64,000 nucleotides of DNA from Ralstonia sp. TCR112. GTDB taxonomy: Bacteria > Pseudomonadota > Gammaproteobacteria > Burkholderiales > Burkholderiaceae. Position 1 is the first letter of the stretch. The number at the start of each line of letters is the position of its first letter. The position numbers and the translations under genes are program-made. A model generated the notes under the pieces. The model did no database searches, was not told where the DNA came from, and saw only the letters and a program-made list of their open reading frames with translations. The DNA lies in NCBI RefSeq assembly GCF_007997035.1, contig NZ_VOSS01000029.1:1-64000 (forward strand). The letters are read 5' to 3'. This document shows, piece after piece, positions 39,320-50,742 of this stretch.

Positions 39320-42001
39320 TCAGCCCGCCGACAGCTCGTCGGCGCTGACAAACAGGCCCTTGCCGCGCGATTTGGCTTCGTACAACGCCTCATCGGCAGC
39401 TTCGAAGACGGCGCTTTGCGCCAACGTGCGCGCGTCGAAAGTCGCGATACCGATGCTCGCACCGACCTGCACCATCGCCTCACGCAAGCGAAACGGTTTG
39501 TTGCATGCGGCAAGGATGTTGGTAGCGACAGTCTTCGCGTCGTCCGGATGCGACAGATGTTCCAGGATGACGGCGAACTCGTCACCGCCAAAGCGCGCTA
39601 CGCCGTCGTACGGCCGCACGGCACGTGCCAAGCGTTGCGCGAAGGTCCGCAGCAGCGCATCGCCCACGGCATGTCCGTGCGTGTCGTTGACGACCTTGAA
39701 GCCGTCGAGGTCGACCAGCAGCAGCGCGCCGGTGGATCCGTTCACGCGCGCCTGGTCGAGCGCCGCCAGCAAACGCTCTTCAAAGCCGGCGCGGTTCGCC
39801 AGGCCCGTGAGGTGGTCGGTGGTGGTCAGCGCGCGCAGGCGCAGCTCCTGTTTCTTGCGCTCCGTGATGTCGAGCGTGACGGAATGCACACCAGCCACGC
39901 GGCCTTGCGCGTCAAACTGCGGAAGGTAGCTGACCTCTTCGCAGCGGTACAAATCGCGCCCGCGAAGTTCGCGCTCGAAGACCATCGTCTCGCCGCCCAG
40001 CGCGCGCCGCAACGCATCACGAAGAATGCTGTAAGCATCGTCACCCACGACTTCACGCAGCGTCTGTCCGAGCATGCTGGCGGCTGAGCGTCCGTACGCC
40101 TTCTCGTAGGCGGCATTCAGGAAGCGGAAGCGCTCGTCGGTGTCGATGAAGGCCACCAGCGCAGGCAGCGCGTCGGTCACGGTCTGCAGCGTTTCGCGGC
40201 TGCGCTGCAGCGCTTCCTTGGCCGCCCTGTCCTGCGTGATGTCGCGCATGACGGACGAGAAGTACTCCATATGCCCGGCAGGATCGCGGTGCGCGATGAT
40301 CATGTGGTTGATCGGCACAACCTGACCTTCGGCCCCACGCACAGTGGTTTCGCCAATCCATACACCATCGCGCGCGGCTGCGGGCACGGCCACCTCGCGC
40401 AGCCAGCCCATCGTCTCTGGCGGGTAGAAATCGGCAACGGTCAGGCCTTGGAGATTGGCGTCCAGCGGGATCCCAGCGAAGCGGCGGCCGGCCGGATTCA
40501 TGTAGGTGACGTTGCCCTGGATGTCGCTCTGCGCGACAAAGTCGGTGGTGGAGTCGAGGATCTTGGTCAGCACGCGCGACGCCTGTTGGGCCCGCGCCCG
40601 CACGGTGATGTCTTCCATGACCCCAACGTGGCCGACTACCTCGTCGTCCACCCGCACGGGTGCCGTGGTGACGACCAGCAACCGCTCGCCGATGCCCGGC
40701 ACGATCACGCGCTGCTCGGCGCTGTAGCCGGCGCCGCGCGCGAGGGCGTCGCGCCAACCGGCCATGGTGGCATCGCGGTCGTCCGGATGCAGGCGCGCAA
40801 GCCACACGTCGGCCAGCGCCTCCTCGGGCGTGGCGCCGAGCAGGCGGCGATACGCCTCGTTGGTATAGACGGTCCGGCCGTCCGCATCCGAACGGAACAA
40901 CCCCAGCGGCGAGGCATCGTTCACCGCTTCCAGTTCGGCGCGCTGGCGGACGACCTCGCCCATCAGCTTGTGGAACGCTGTCGACACCGCCTCGATTTCC
41001 GCCGAGGCACCGCCCAGTTCAAGCGGCGGCGCATTGCGCAAGTCCGTGGCAGAGAGCTGCGTCATGGCGGCGTGCAGCCGGCCAAGCGGGCGCAGCAGCC
41101 ACAGCATCGCCGCCCACACCGATCCGCCGATCAGCGCCGCGAGCACCAGGAGCGACCAGCGGAAGCGCTGGCGCATGAGGAAGAGCTGCCGGTTGGCCTC
41201 GGCGCCGGGCAACACGGCAGCGAGCGTCCAGCCGGCCGCGATGATGTCTTGCGTGGTGACCACGTCGCCGCCGCGCTCGGGCAGCGCATCGGGATCCGCG
41301 CGGAAGGCCGAGGCTGCCGCCGGATCGGCGTCAAGCGGCGCGAGCGTCTTGTCGGCCTCGGGGTGAACGATATAGACCGGGTTCTCACCTCGCGTGGCCA
41401 GGTAGACATGGCCCGTCTGGCCTACGCGCATGTCGCGCAGGTCGCCCAGAAAGTTCGGCTTGAGCAGGTACAGCGAGGCGCCGATCAGCCCCACGAGATT
41501 GCCGTCCTGGTCATGCACAGGCGCCGCCATGATGACGATGGGCTCACCACCCACGCGGTTGCGCAGCGGCGCGGAGATGGTCGGCTGGTCGACCACCAGG
41601 ACTTGCCGGAAGTAGTCCCGATCCGAAATGTCGATGCCGACCACGCTTGCGCGGCGCGTCGAGGTCGTTGTCACCTTGCCGTCGGCCGAGGCCAGGAACA
41701 CGCCGTCGAACAGGCCGCTGGCCGGCTGGATGGACTGGTAGAACGCGGCTTCCTGCGCGGGCGTGTCGAACCGCACGCTGCGCATCTGCTGGGCAGTGCG
41801 TTCGAGCACGCCCAGATAGGTGTCCAGCCGCTGTTTGAGATCTTCCGCCGATTGCTTGACCAGGGCCGCCTGCTGCACCTTGATCTGCGCCATCACCTCG
41901 CGGCGGATGGGCTCGCGTTGCGACCAGCCGAACACGCTCACCACCGCCACGCTGATGACGGTCGCCATGATGGCCGCCTGCGACTTCAGGGTCAGTTTCA
42001 T
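39320..42001 (-). CDS. Membrane PAS-GGDEF diguanylate cyclase
   Basis: The protein of about 893 residues has an N-terminal transmembrane helix, a large periplasmic dCache-like sensor (to about 275), a second helix, HAMP, three PAS domains and a C-terminal GGDEF domain. The active-site motif RFGGDEFAV is intact, and an RPYD I-site five residues upstream predicts product inhibition. It would make cyclic-di-GMP in response to an extracytoplasmic ligand. There is no EAL domain. Start MKLTLKSQ at 42001 is chosen; a GTG eight codons upstream is possible. It could oppose the GAF-EAL protein encoded at 17.3 kb. Confidence 0.9.
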   Translation of the reverse strand: MKLTLKSQAAIMATVISVAVVSVFGWSQREPIRREVMAQIKVQQAALVKQSAEDLKQRLDTYLGVLERTAQQMRSVRFDTPAQEAAFYQSIQPASGLFDGVFLASADGKVTTTSTRRASVVGIDISDRDYFRQVLVVDQPTISAPLRNRVGGEPIVIMAAPVHDQDGNLVGLIGASLYLLKPNFLGDLRDMRVGQTGHVYLATRGENPVYIVHPEADKTLAPLDADPAAASAFRADPDALPERGGDVVTTQDIIAAGWTLAAVLPGAEANRQLFLMRQRFRWSLLVLAALIGGSVWAAMLWLLRPLGRLHAAMTQLSATDLRNAPPLELGGASAEIEAVSTAFHKLMGEVVRQRAELEAVNDASPLGLFRSDADGRTVYTNEAYRRLLGATPEEALADVWLARLHPDDRDATMAGWRDALARGAGYSAEQRVIVPGIGERLLVVTTAPVRVDDEVVGHVGVMEDITVRARAQQASRVLTKILDSTTDFVAQSDIQGNVTYMNPAGRRFAGIPLDANLQGLTVADFYPPETMGWLREVAVPAAARDGVWIGETTVRGAEGQVVPINHMIIAHRDPAGHMEYFSSVMRDITQDRAAKEALQRSRETLQTVTDALPALVAFIDTDERFRFLNAAYEKAYGRSAASMLGQTLREVVGDDAYSILRDALRRALGGETMVFERELRGRDLYRCEEVSYLPQFDAQGRVAGVHSVTLDITERKKQELRLRALTTTDHLTGLANRAGFEERLLAALDQARVNGSTGALLLVDLDGFKVVNDTHGHAVGDALLRTFAQRLARAVRPYDGVARFGGDEFAVILEHLSHPDDAKTVATNILAACNKPFRLREAMVQVGASIGIATFDARTLAQSAVFEAADEALYEAKSRGKGLFVSADELSAG

Positions 42002-42108
42002 CGGACCGTCGGCTGGCACCGGCACCCCTCGCGGCCGGTGTCTTGCTGTAGTGGGAGGGCAGCCACCATAGTGCTATGCCCGCCCGTCATTGTCGAGCCG
42101 CCGCGGCG

Positions 42109-42549
42109 CTAGCGGCGGCCGCAGACGTAGGCAGCAGAGCGCGCCGCGAGCGTACCGGAGCGGATGCGCATCCAGTGCGCGCCTGCCGCGGTATCGGTAT
42201 CGAGAGTGGTGCCGTCGGGGCCGCGCACCACGTAGTCCACCAGGCGGATGCGATGGCGATGGCAGTCAATTTCCTGCCGCGAAAGGATCACCGTGCCGGG
42301 CCGGTAGTGCGCCCCGTGGGCGCGGCGTTCGCTGCGCTTCAGCACGGTGCGCGCCAGAAAGGTCTTGTGGCCGGTACGGCTCGAGCGCAGCGACGTGCGG
42401 TCGATGGATGCCGCGACGGACGTCGTCGTCAGGTATTGGTGCCAACGTTCGGCCTGGGCAGGCACCGCCACGCCGAAGGCGCCAGCGCCGACAGCGCATA
42501 TCCAGATCCACCGCCACAGCATGCGTTTCACGACCGTCCGTCCTGCCAT
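42109..42549 (-). CDS. Exported protein of unknown function
   Basis: The 146-residue protein has a signal peptide (hydrophobic about 11-28, cleavage near AQAE). The mature part begins RWHQYLTTTSVAASIDRTSL and contains two cysteines (EIDCHRHR and YVCGRR) that could form a disulfide. The pattern resembles small periplasmic or surface-adhesin-E-like proteins of betaproteobacteria, but no catalytic motif is seen. It stands alone upstream of a divergent membrane-protein gene. Confidence 0.7.
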   Translation of the reverse strand: MAGRTVVKRMLWRWIWICAVGAGAFGVAVPAQAERWHQYLTTTSVAASIDRTSLRSSRTGHKTFLARTVLKRSERRAHGAHYRPGTVILSRQEIDCHRHRIRLVDYVVRGPDGTTLDTDTAAGAHWMRIRSGTLAARSAAYVCGRR

Positions 42550-42674
42550 ATCAAGAAGCCAAGAAGCGGCACTGGTGCCGCAGCCACATATTGTAACAAT
42601 CGGCCCGCAAGACTTGCGCCTGAGCGCTCAGGTAGCATGCCGCCAACTCGATCGCACCGACTTCCACATCCGCC

Positions 42675-43471
42675 ATGCCCACCGTCGCTCCGTCTGCCCT
42701 CGTTGCCCACGCCATCGCAGCCTTGCTCATTGCAAGCGTGCCCGTTGTGGCGTGGTTTTGGCTGCGGCGGCGCTTTGACCTGGCGTGGCGTGATATCGGT
42801 GTGGGCGCTGCGGTGTTTGTCGTGTTTGCGCTGGTCCTGGAGCGCACGCTGCACCTGTATCTGCTGCAACTCAATCCGACGACGGCGCATTGGCTGCGCA
42901 TGCCTGCGCTGTTCGTCATCTACGGCGCGCTGATGGCTGGCTTGTTCGAAGAAAGCGGCCGCTGGCTCGGCCTGCGCTTTCTCGTGCGCACGCCCGGCGA
43001 CGCCGCCACACCGGTCGCGTACGCGCTCGGGCACGCTGGCATCGAGGCCTGGCTGGTCGGTGCGGCATCGCAGGCGCAGATGGTGATGTTCGGCATTGCC
43101 GCCAATCGGGGCGAGCTGGAGTCGCGTCTCGCCGCCAGCGGCGCCGAAGCCATGGCCGGGACGATTCACGCCATGCTCGCGCAGCTTTCGCCGTGGCTCG
43201 CGCTCGGTGCGATCAGCGAACGCGTTGCGGCGATGCTGATCCAGTTCACGCTCACGCTGGTGGTGTGGCACGCGGTGCGCCAGCGGCGTTTTGTGATTGT
43301 CGTGCTGGCGGTCCTGCTGCATGCGCTGGCGGACCTGCCGGCTGCGCTGTACCAGGTGCATGTGCTGCCCCTGGCCGTGACCGAAGCGATCTACGCGGTG
43401 GCGGCCGTGCTGCTGGCAGCAACGTGCTGGCCGCCACAGGGCGGCCGCAAGATCGGCGAATCTTCGCTGCG

Positions 43472-43475
<4 letters not shown>
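42675..43475 (+). CDS. YhfC-family membrane protein (putative intramembrane metalloprotease)
   Basis: The 266-residue protein has about seven hydrophobic helices. Conserved polar motifs inside helices are FEESGRW (Glu-Glu), YALGHAGIEA (His...Glu) and LLHALADLPAA (His...Asp), typical of YhfC and related to CAAX-type intramembrane proteases. Proteolytic activity is inferred only from these motifs. It converges with dctD (4-bp overlap at 43472-43475). Confidence 0.8.
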
Positions 43476-44826
<1,351 letters not shown>

Positions 44827-44830
<4 letters not shown>

Positions 44831-46742
44831 GTGGGTTTCACAACGCGTTCAAGCTCGATGATGAATTCTGCGCCACCTGCATCGTCACCCGCATTGCGAC
44901 CTTCGAGCCGGCCGCCAAAGTCTTCGATGATCGCCAGCGAAATTGCCAGCCCAAGCCCCAGGCCCTGACCATCGTCCTTGGTGGTGAAGAATGGCTCAAA
45001 CAGACGCGGCAACACATCGGCGGGAATGCCCGGGCCGAAGTCGCGCACGGTGATGCGTACCCATTTCTCGATGGGCTCGACACCCACGCGCACGATCGCC
45101 GATTCGGCTGCGGGCGCCTCGGCGGTGGCGTCGATGGCGTTGCGGATCAGGTTGACGAGCACTTGCTCGAGCCGCACGACATTGGCCCACACAGCAAGGT
45201 CTGCCGGCACCGGCTCGGTCACCACGGTCACGCCGGCCTGGCGCCGACGCGTCTCGATCAGCATTAGCGCCTGGCGGATGGCTTCGTCCACCGACACCGC
45301 TGCGCGTGCCGCATCGCCCTTGCGCGAGAACGCCTTGATGTGTGAAACGATGCGCCCCATGCGTTCGGCAAGTTGGCTGATGTGCGTGAGGTTGCCGCGC
45401 ACCTCGTCGATGCGGCCGCGCTCGGCAAGCTGGTTGGCGTTGTCGGACAGCGTGGTGAGCGCGGTGAGCGGCTGGTTGAGTTCGTGCGTGATGCCGGCGG
45501 CCATCTGGCCAAGCACGGCGAGCTTGCCGGCCTGCACGGCGGCATCGCGCGTTTCGCGCAGGATGCGTTGCGCAGCGTCGAGCGCCTCGACCTTGCCGGC
45601 GAGCGCGGTGTTGGCGGACGTCAACTCGGCAGTGCGCTGGACAATGCGCGCTTCCAGGTCGCGCTGGACTTCGCGCAGGGCGGCGCGCGCGCGGCGCTGC
45701 TCTTCGCGCCGGCGCTGACGCAAACGCAAAGCGACGAGCACGGCAAAGATGAGCGCCATCGCAAACGCGGCGCTCGCCCCGGCCACGAGCGCAGTGCGCT
45801 GCTCGTCGCGCGGGTCGATCAGCACGGCGACCTGCCAGCCGAGCAGGCCCACCGGGCGGTACTGCACACGCAGTGTCGATACCGATTTTCCGGGCAACGC
45901 CACGCGCACAGTCTGCGGCGGTTCGTCCGCAGAAAAGGGTACGCTCGCGCCTTGCCCGTCGTTCATGCCGAGCGGCGTGAGGATGTGCGGCGCGTATTGG
46001 CGCGTCGCGTCGAGTGCGGCGCGCTGGTCCGCGCTCAAGGTGCCGAGCGTGCGGTATTTCCACTCCGGTACGGACGACAGGAAGATCACCCCGTGGCGAT
46101 CCACCAGCAGCACCGTATCGCCGCTGCGCGACAACGTCGCTCGAACGCATCGAGGTTAACCTTCACCACCACCACGCCGATCGGCGTGTTGCCTTCGCGC
46201 ACGGGCGCGGCGACAAAATAGCCCGTCTCGCCCGTGGTGTTGCCGACGCCATAGAAGCGACCCAGCCCTTCGCGCATGGCTTCGACAAAGTACGGGCGGA
46301 ATGCGTAGTTCTGGCCGACGAACGAAGTGGGCAGATCCCAGTTGCTGGCGGCAATCGTGAGACCCGTCTTATTAATCAGGTGAGCGGCAGCCAGGTCGGT
46401 GGCCGCCTGGACTTCTTTCAGATAGGCGTTGGCTGCACGGCGCGGAACGGCGTCGCCGGCCTCGGGGTTCTCCAGAAGCGCGACGTGCAGCACGTGCTCC
46501 AACGCAGCCAGCCTCGGCAACGATTCATAGCGCGCCAGCGTGCTGCGCAGATTCTGCGCGTAGAAGGTCGTGCGCTGGCCGGCCTCTTCGGCACGGGTGG
46601 CAACGTAGCGCTGCAGGGCGATGGCGTAAGCGCCCCACCCCGCCGCCGCGCAGCACGCCGCCATGGCCAGCGCGACGGCCACGCGCCACCCTCGCCCGCG
46701 TGCGGGTGGGGCAAGGTCGGCGTGGCCGTCGGTTGGCGACAT
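44827..46742 (-). pseudogene. dctB: DctB-like sensor histidine kinase, split by a frameshift
   Basis: Residues from 46742 give an N-terminal transmembrane helix and a periplasmic double-PDC sensor (KTGLTIAASNWDLPTSFVGQNYAFRPYF, GETGYFVAAPV). The rest continues in another frame from about 46140 (SGDTVLLVDRHGVIFLSS) to a second membrane helix, coiled coil, HisKA (GITHELNQPLTAL) and HATPase (GQGLGLGLAIS). One base is missing near 46135-46138, where restoring it gives AFERTLSRSGDTV. The restored length is about 638 residues, as in DctB. It overlaps dctD by 4 bp and starts 3 bp after the kgtP-like stop. An iteron lies within it at 45928. Confidence 0.85.
45928..45943 (-). repeat. RepA-type iteron inside dctB
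   Basis: CGTACCCTTTTCTGCG on the minus strand, one mismatch to the core, with flank CGAG. It is in the sensor-domain coding region. Confidence 0.55.
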
Positions 46743-46745
46743 GGG

Positions 46746-48086
46746 TCAATGTTCGATGCGGGAATGCTCGCGAGTATCGCGCATGAACACGTACACCAAC
46801 AGCGACAGGAAGATGGCCCCTGTCACATACCAGTAGAACAGCGACTCATGACCCGCCTGCTTGAGCCACAGCGCGATGTACTCAGCCGTGCCGCCAAAGA
46901 TCGACACCGTAAGCGCATACGGCAGACCCACGCCCAGCGCGCGGACCTCCGCGGGGAACAGCTCCGCCTTCACCACCGCGTTGATCGACGTGTAGCCCGA
47001 GACGATCACCAGCGCGGCCATGATCAGGAAGAACGCCGTCCACACGTTGGTGGTCTGGCTGATGCCGGTCATGATCGGCACGGTGAACAGCGTACCCAGC
47101 ACGCCAAACGCAATCAGGATCGGACGGCGGCCGATGCGGTCAGACAACCCGCCCACGATCGGCTGCAGCATGGCGAACAGCAACAGCGTGGCGCCGGACA
47201 CCAGCGTCGCCTGATCCTTGGACAGACCCACCGTGTTCGCCAGGAACTTCTGCATGTAGATCGAGTACGTGTAGAACGCCACCGTACCGCCCATCGTCAG
47301 GCCCACGACCGTCGCAACGGCGCGTGGATGTTTGGCGAGCTCCGACAGCGTACCGCGCTTCTTGTTGGCTTTCGCTGCGGTAAAGGACTGCGTTTCCTCC
47401 ATGTGCGAGCGCATCGCCATCGCCACCAGCGCACACAGCGCGCCGATGAAGAACGGAATGCGCCAGCCCCACGCCTCAAGCTGCGCCGGCGACAGCACGA
47501 ACTGCTGCAGCACGATCAGCAGCGCCAGCGCCGTCAGTTGGCCGGCGATGAGCGTGACGTACTGGAAGCTCGAATAGAAGCCGCGGTTTTCCTTGTTGGC
47601 GACTTCGCTCAGATACGTGGCGGAGGTGCCGTATTCCCCGCCAACCGACAGCCCCTGCAGCAGCCGCGCCAGCACAAGCAACGCCGGGGCCGCCACGCCG
47701 ATCGTCGCGTAGCTCGGGGTGAGCGCAATGATCAGCGAGCCCGCGCACATGAGCACCACCGAGAAGAACAGCGCGCGCTTGCGGCCGTATCGATCGGCAT
47801 AGATGCCCATCAGCCAGCCGCCCACCGGACGCGCCAGGAAGCCCACCGCAAACACCGCCGCCGTGTTGAGCAGCTGCGCGGTCTGGTCACCCTTGGGGAA
47901 GAACGATTTGGCAAAGTACAGCGCAAACGCCGAGTAGACGTACCAGTCGTACCACTCGACCAGGTTGCCGATCGAACCGGAGAAGATGGATCGCAGACGA
48001 CGGCGAACATCTGCGGGAGTGTCTTTGGTGGGGGCCTGCGCGGGCGAAAAGTCGCCCGTGACCGCGCCAGCCTGAGGCTGCGTCAT
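46746..48086 (-). CDS. kgtP: MFS metabolite:H+ symporter, KgtP-like
   Basis: The 446-residue transporter of the MHS family has 12 helices. Motifs include GNLVEWYDWYVYSAFALYFAKSFFP, YADRYGRKRAL and GGEYGTSATYLSEVA. Family members carry 2-oxoglutarate, citrate, proline/betaine or shikimate. Linkage with dctB-dctD makes a dicarboxylate such as 2-oxoglutarate likely. Start MTQPQAGAV at 48086 has an AAGGAG ribosome binding site. It is the first gene of a three-gene operon on the minus strand. Confidence 0.85.
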   Translation of the reverse strand: MTQPQAGAVTGDFSPAQAPTKDTPADVRRRLRSIFSGSIGNLVEWYDWYVYSAFALYFAKSFFPKGDQTAQLLNTAAVFAVGFLARPVGGWLMGIYADRYGRKRALFFSVVLMCAGSLIIALTPSYATIGVAAPALLVLARLLQGLSVGGEYGTSATYLSEVANKENRGFYSSFQYVTLIAGQLTALALLIVLQQFVLSPAQLEAWGWRIPFFIGALCALVAMAMRSHMEETQSFTAAKANKKRGTLSELAKHPRAVATVVGLTMGGTVAFYTYSIYMQKFLANTVGLSKDQATLVSGATLLLFAMLQPIVGGLSDRIGRRPILIAFGVLGTLFTVPIMTGISQTTNVWTAFFLIMAALVIVSGYTSINAVVKAELFPAEVRALGVGLPYALTVSIFGGTAEYIALWLKQAGHESLFYWYVTGAIFLSLLVYVFMRDTREHSRIEH

Positions 48087-48304
48087 GGTGTCTCCTTGGA
48101 GCGTTGGCGGCGACCTTTGCTTGTGACATATCGGCACACTTGGCTGCGTGCGCGACGTCCGAGCGGTCCGCCGGTTTATGGGTGATCGCTCTTACTCAAG
48201 AAGCATTCCATGCGAAAAGCAGACGCGCCGATGTGCCGCAAATGCCATGGCACAAGGCTTTACGGGAAATCGACGGAACAGGGGACGACGGGAGGAGTGT
48301 GCGG

Positions 48305-48362
48305 TTTCTCAGAATCGACCGGGGCAACCTGTGCGGAAACCCGCACGACCGATTCTGAGAAA
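48305..48362. repeat. Large two-tier inverted repeat upstream of kgtP
   Basis: A perfect 13-bp outer stem, TTTCTCAGAATCG (48305-48317) with CGATTCTGAGAAA (48350-48362), encloses an inner hairpin GTGCGG-AAAC-CCGCAC (48331-48346). It lies 15 bp after the galU stop on the minus strand. No T-tract follows on either strand. It may be an unusual terminator, a protein site or a palindromic repeat element. Confidence 0.6.
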
Positions 48363-48376
48363 GAGAGAGGCGAGGC

Positions 48377-49327
<951 letters not shown>

Positions 49328-49490
49328 GACAGCTCCATTGGTGAGACGTAGCGTCATGAGCAAGTCATATGCCAGCACAAAGCCAAGGGGGTCGACCCTT
49401 TGATGGAGCGCCATCTGGGGTGCCCTCCGTATTGTCACGGCGACCGTCTTGGCGTTTTTCCTACAACCGGTTGCAACTCCGTCGCCGCGA

Positions 49491-49506
49491 CTTTCAGCGC
49501 CGAAAG
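49491..49506. promoter_or_regulatory. parS-like palindrome (one mismatch)
   Basis: CTTTCAGCGCCGAAAG matches CTTTCAGCGCTGAAAG at 15 of 16 positions. It lies between galU and the KfrA-like gene, 8 bp from an iteron. Confidence 0.5.
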
Positions 49507-49514
49507 TTGAAAAG

Positions 49515-49530
49515 CGTACCCAATTCTGCG
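49515..49530 (+). repeat. Dispersed RepA-type iteron
   Basis: CGTACCCAATTCTGCG with flank AAAAG, next to the parS-like palindrome at 49491. Confidence 0.75.
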
Positions 49531-49603
49531 TACTGGTCGCGCCGCCTGTGTGCACGCCGGAACGGTCGGCATCCGCTGACGGCGTCTTCAGGAATTCAGG
49601 AAT

Positions 49604-50422
49604 TCAGGAGGATGGCTTGACCCAGCCGCGGGAGACCGGCGTGGTGCGCTCGGGCGCGCGCCGGTAGGCGTCAATCTGCGCGTTCAGTTGCGCGACCTCA
49701 GCTTCGAGGGTGCGGATGCGCTGCCGGAGTTGATCGGCTTCGTTTTGCGTCTGCTGACGCACCGCATCGTTCTGCAGGCGGAGAAAGCGCTCCGTACCGG
49801 CCAGCGCGTTGGCCGCGCCCTCAAGCCGGGACACCGTTTCCATGGTCTGTTCCAGGCGCTCTAGGGTCGCGTCGGTCAACTTTGGAGGCACAGCAGGCGC
49901 AGTCGCGAGCGCCTCGCCAAGACGGCGCTCCAGGTCCGCCATCGCGGCCTGTAATTGCCGGTTGCGCGCGGCCTCGTGTTCCAGCGCGCGCTCCGCCACT
50001 TCGGCCCGAATGCGCGCTTCCATCCACTCCGCGCCGGCCCCCGGCGCGCCAATCGCACGCGAGGCGATACGGTTGCGCTCCTCACCCGGCGAAAGCGTAC
50101 CCGTTTCTGCGTGCGCCGACGGGATCGGCCACGGTTCAACGGCATCCGCGACAACGCCGCTTGCCGCAGTCCCACGCCCCTGCGCTCGATCGACTGCCTT
50201 TTGCAGCGTCGTATTGCTCGGACGTCGGCGCACTCCAGCGTCCGCCAACCACTGCACGTAGCGCCGAACGCCATAAACACGGCGCGTCACGGTGTGAACG
50301 GCTTCGATCACCTCATCCAGGAACACTGCGTTGTCGTGCGGGAAGGCAATATCCAGCCTCCGGATCGCTTCGACGATCCGCTGTTGCTGTTCAGGCGAGA
50401 AATAGAGACCGGGGCGTGCCAT
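49604..50422 (-). CDS. KfrA-like DNA-binding coiled-coil protein
   Basis: The 272-residue protein has an N-terminal helix-turn-helix-like region (about 8-90) that resembles the plasmid replication-region/KfrA N-terminal domain. It is followed by a linker and long coiled coils (about 125-255). KfrA proteins of plasmids bind their own promoter and form filaments that support partition. Its place beside parAB and repA fits such a role. An iteron copy lies in the linker-coding region and is translated as AETGT-L. The start has an AT-rich promoter with an 8-bp palindrome. Confidence 0.72.
   Translation of the reverse strand: MARPGLYFSPEQQQRIVEAIRRLDIAFPHDNAVFLDEVIEAVHTVTRRVYGVRRYVQWLADAGVRRRPSNTTLQKAVDRAQGRGTAASGVVADAVEPWPIPSAHAETGTLSPGEERNRIASRAIGAPGAGAEWMEARIRAEVAERALEHEAARNRQLQAAMADLERRLGEALATAPAVPPKLTDATLERLEQTMETVSRLEGAANALAGTERFLRLQNDAVRQQTQNEADQLRQRIRTLEAEVAQLNAQIDAYRRAPERTTPVSRGWVKPSS
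50096..50111 (+). repeat. RepA-type iteron inside the KfrA-like gene
   Basis: A perfect core with flank AAAG. In the minus-strand reading frame it encodes Ala-Glu-Thr-Gly-Thr-Leu, the same peptide as the copy in the LysR gene. Confidence 0.75.
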
Positions 50423-50442
50423 AGGGGCTGTGAAATGTCCTT

Positions 50443-50474
50443 ATAGTGTACACGAAGGGTTAAAAACCTCAACA
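50443..50474 (-). promoter_or_regulatory. Promoter with palindrome upstream of the KfrA-like gene
   Basis: On the minus strand TTGAGG and TACACT or CACTATAAGG form a sigma70-like promoter. The palindrome GTGTACAC (50446-50453) overlaps its -10 region, which fits autoregulation by a KfrA-type protein. Confidence 0.4.
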
Positions 50475-50632
50475 TCTCCGATATAGCGTTCATTATTTTT
50501 CATTTATTCGATTTTTGTTGCAGTCGCATTCCGAGCCGCTGAGTCCCGTCCCAAACACCGAGTCTGCCTGTTTCGGCGCATGTTTGCCGCCGACGGCAGC
50601 CGTGTTGGACGCACAACCAAGCAAATTGGACA

Positions 50633-50648
50633 CGCAGAAACGGGTACG
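50633..50648 (-). repeat. RepA-type iteron between kfrA-like gene and parB
   Basis: A perfect core on the minus strand with flank TTGG, so it is of the origin type rather than the AAAG type. Confidence 0.75.
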
Positions 50649-50688
50649 CCAAGGAGGGCGAGGACGTTTGAGCACCGCAGAATCGACG

Positions 50689-50716
50689 CAAAAAAAAAAA
50701 GCGCCCTATCGGGCGC
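50689..50716 (-). terminator. Terminator of the parAB operon
   Basis: The stem GCGCCC-TATC-GGGCGC (50701-50716) is followed on the minus strand by a run of at least ten T. It lies 26 bp after the parB stop. Confidence 0.9.
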
Positions 50717-50742
50717 TCCTGGCAGGTAGAACGGGGACCGGA

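Noticed and set aside
45056-45070. CGTACCCATTTCTCG in dctB as another iteron
   Set aside because: It lacks the final TGCG and lies in the conserved sequence EKWVRITV of the ATPase domain, so chance coding similarity is more likely.
48087-48200. Sigma54 promoter expected upstream of the kgtP-like gene
   Set aside because: No TGGCAC-N5-TTGC motif was found on the minus strand, so control by the adjacent DctD remains inferred.
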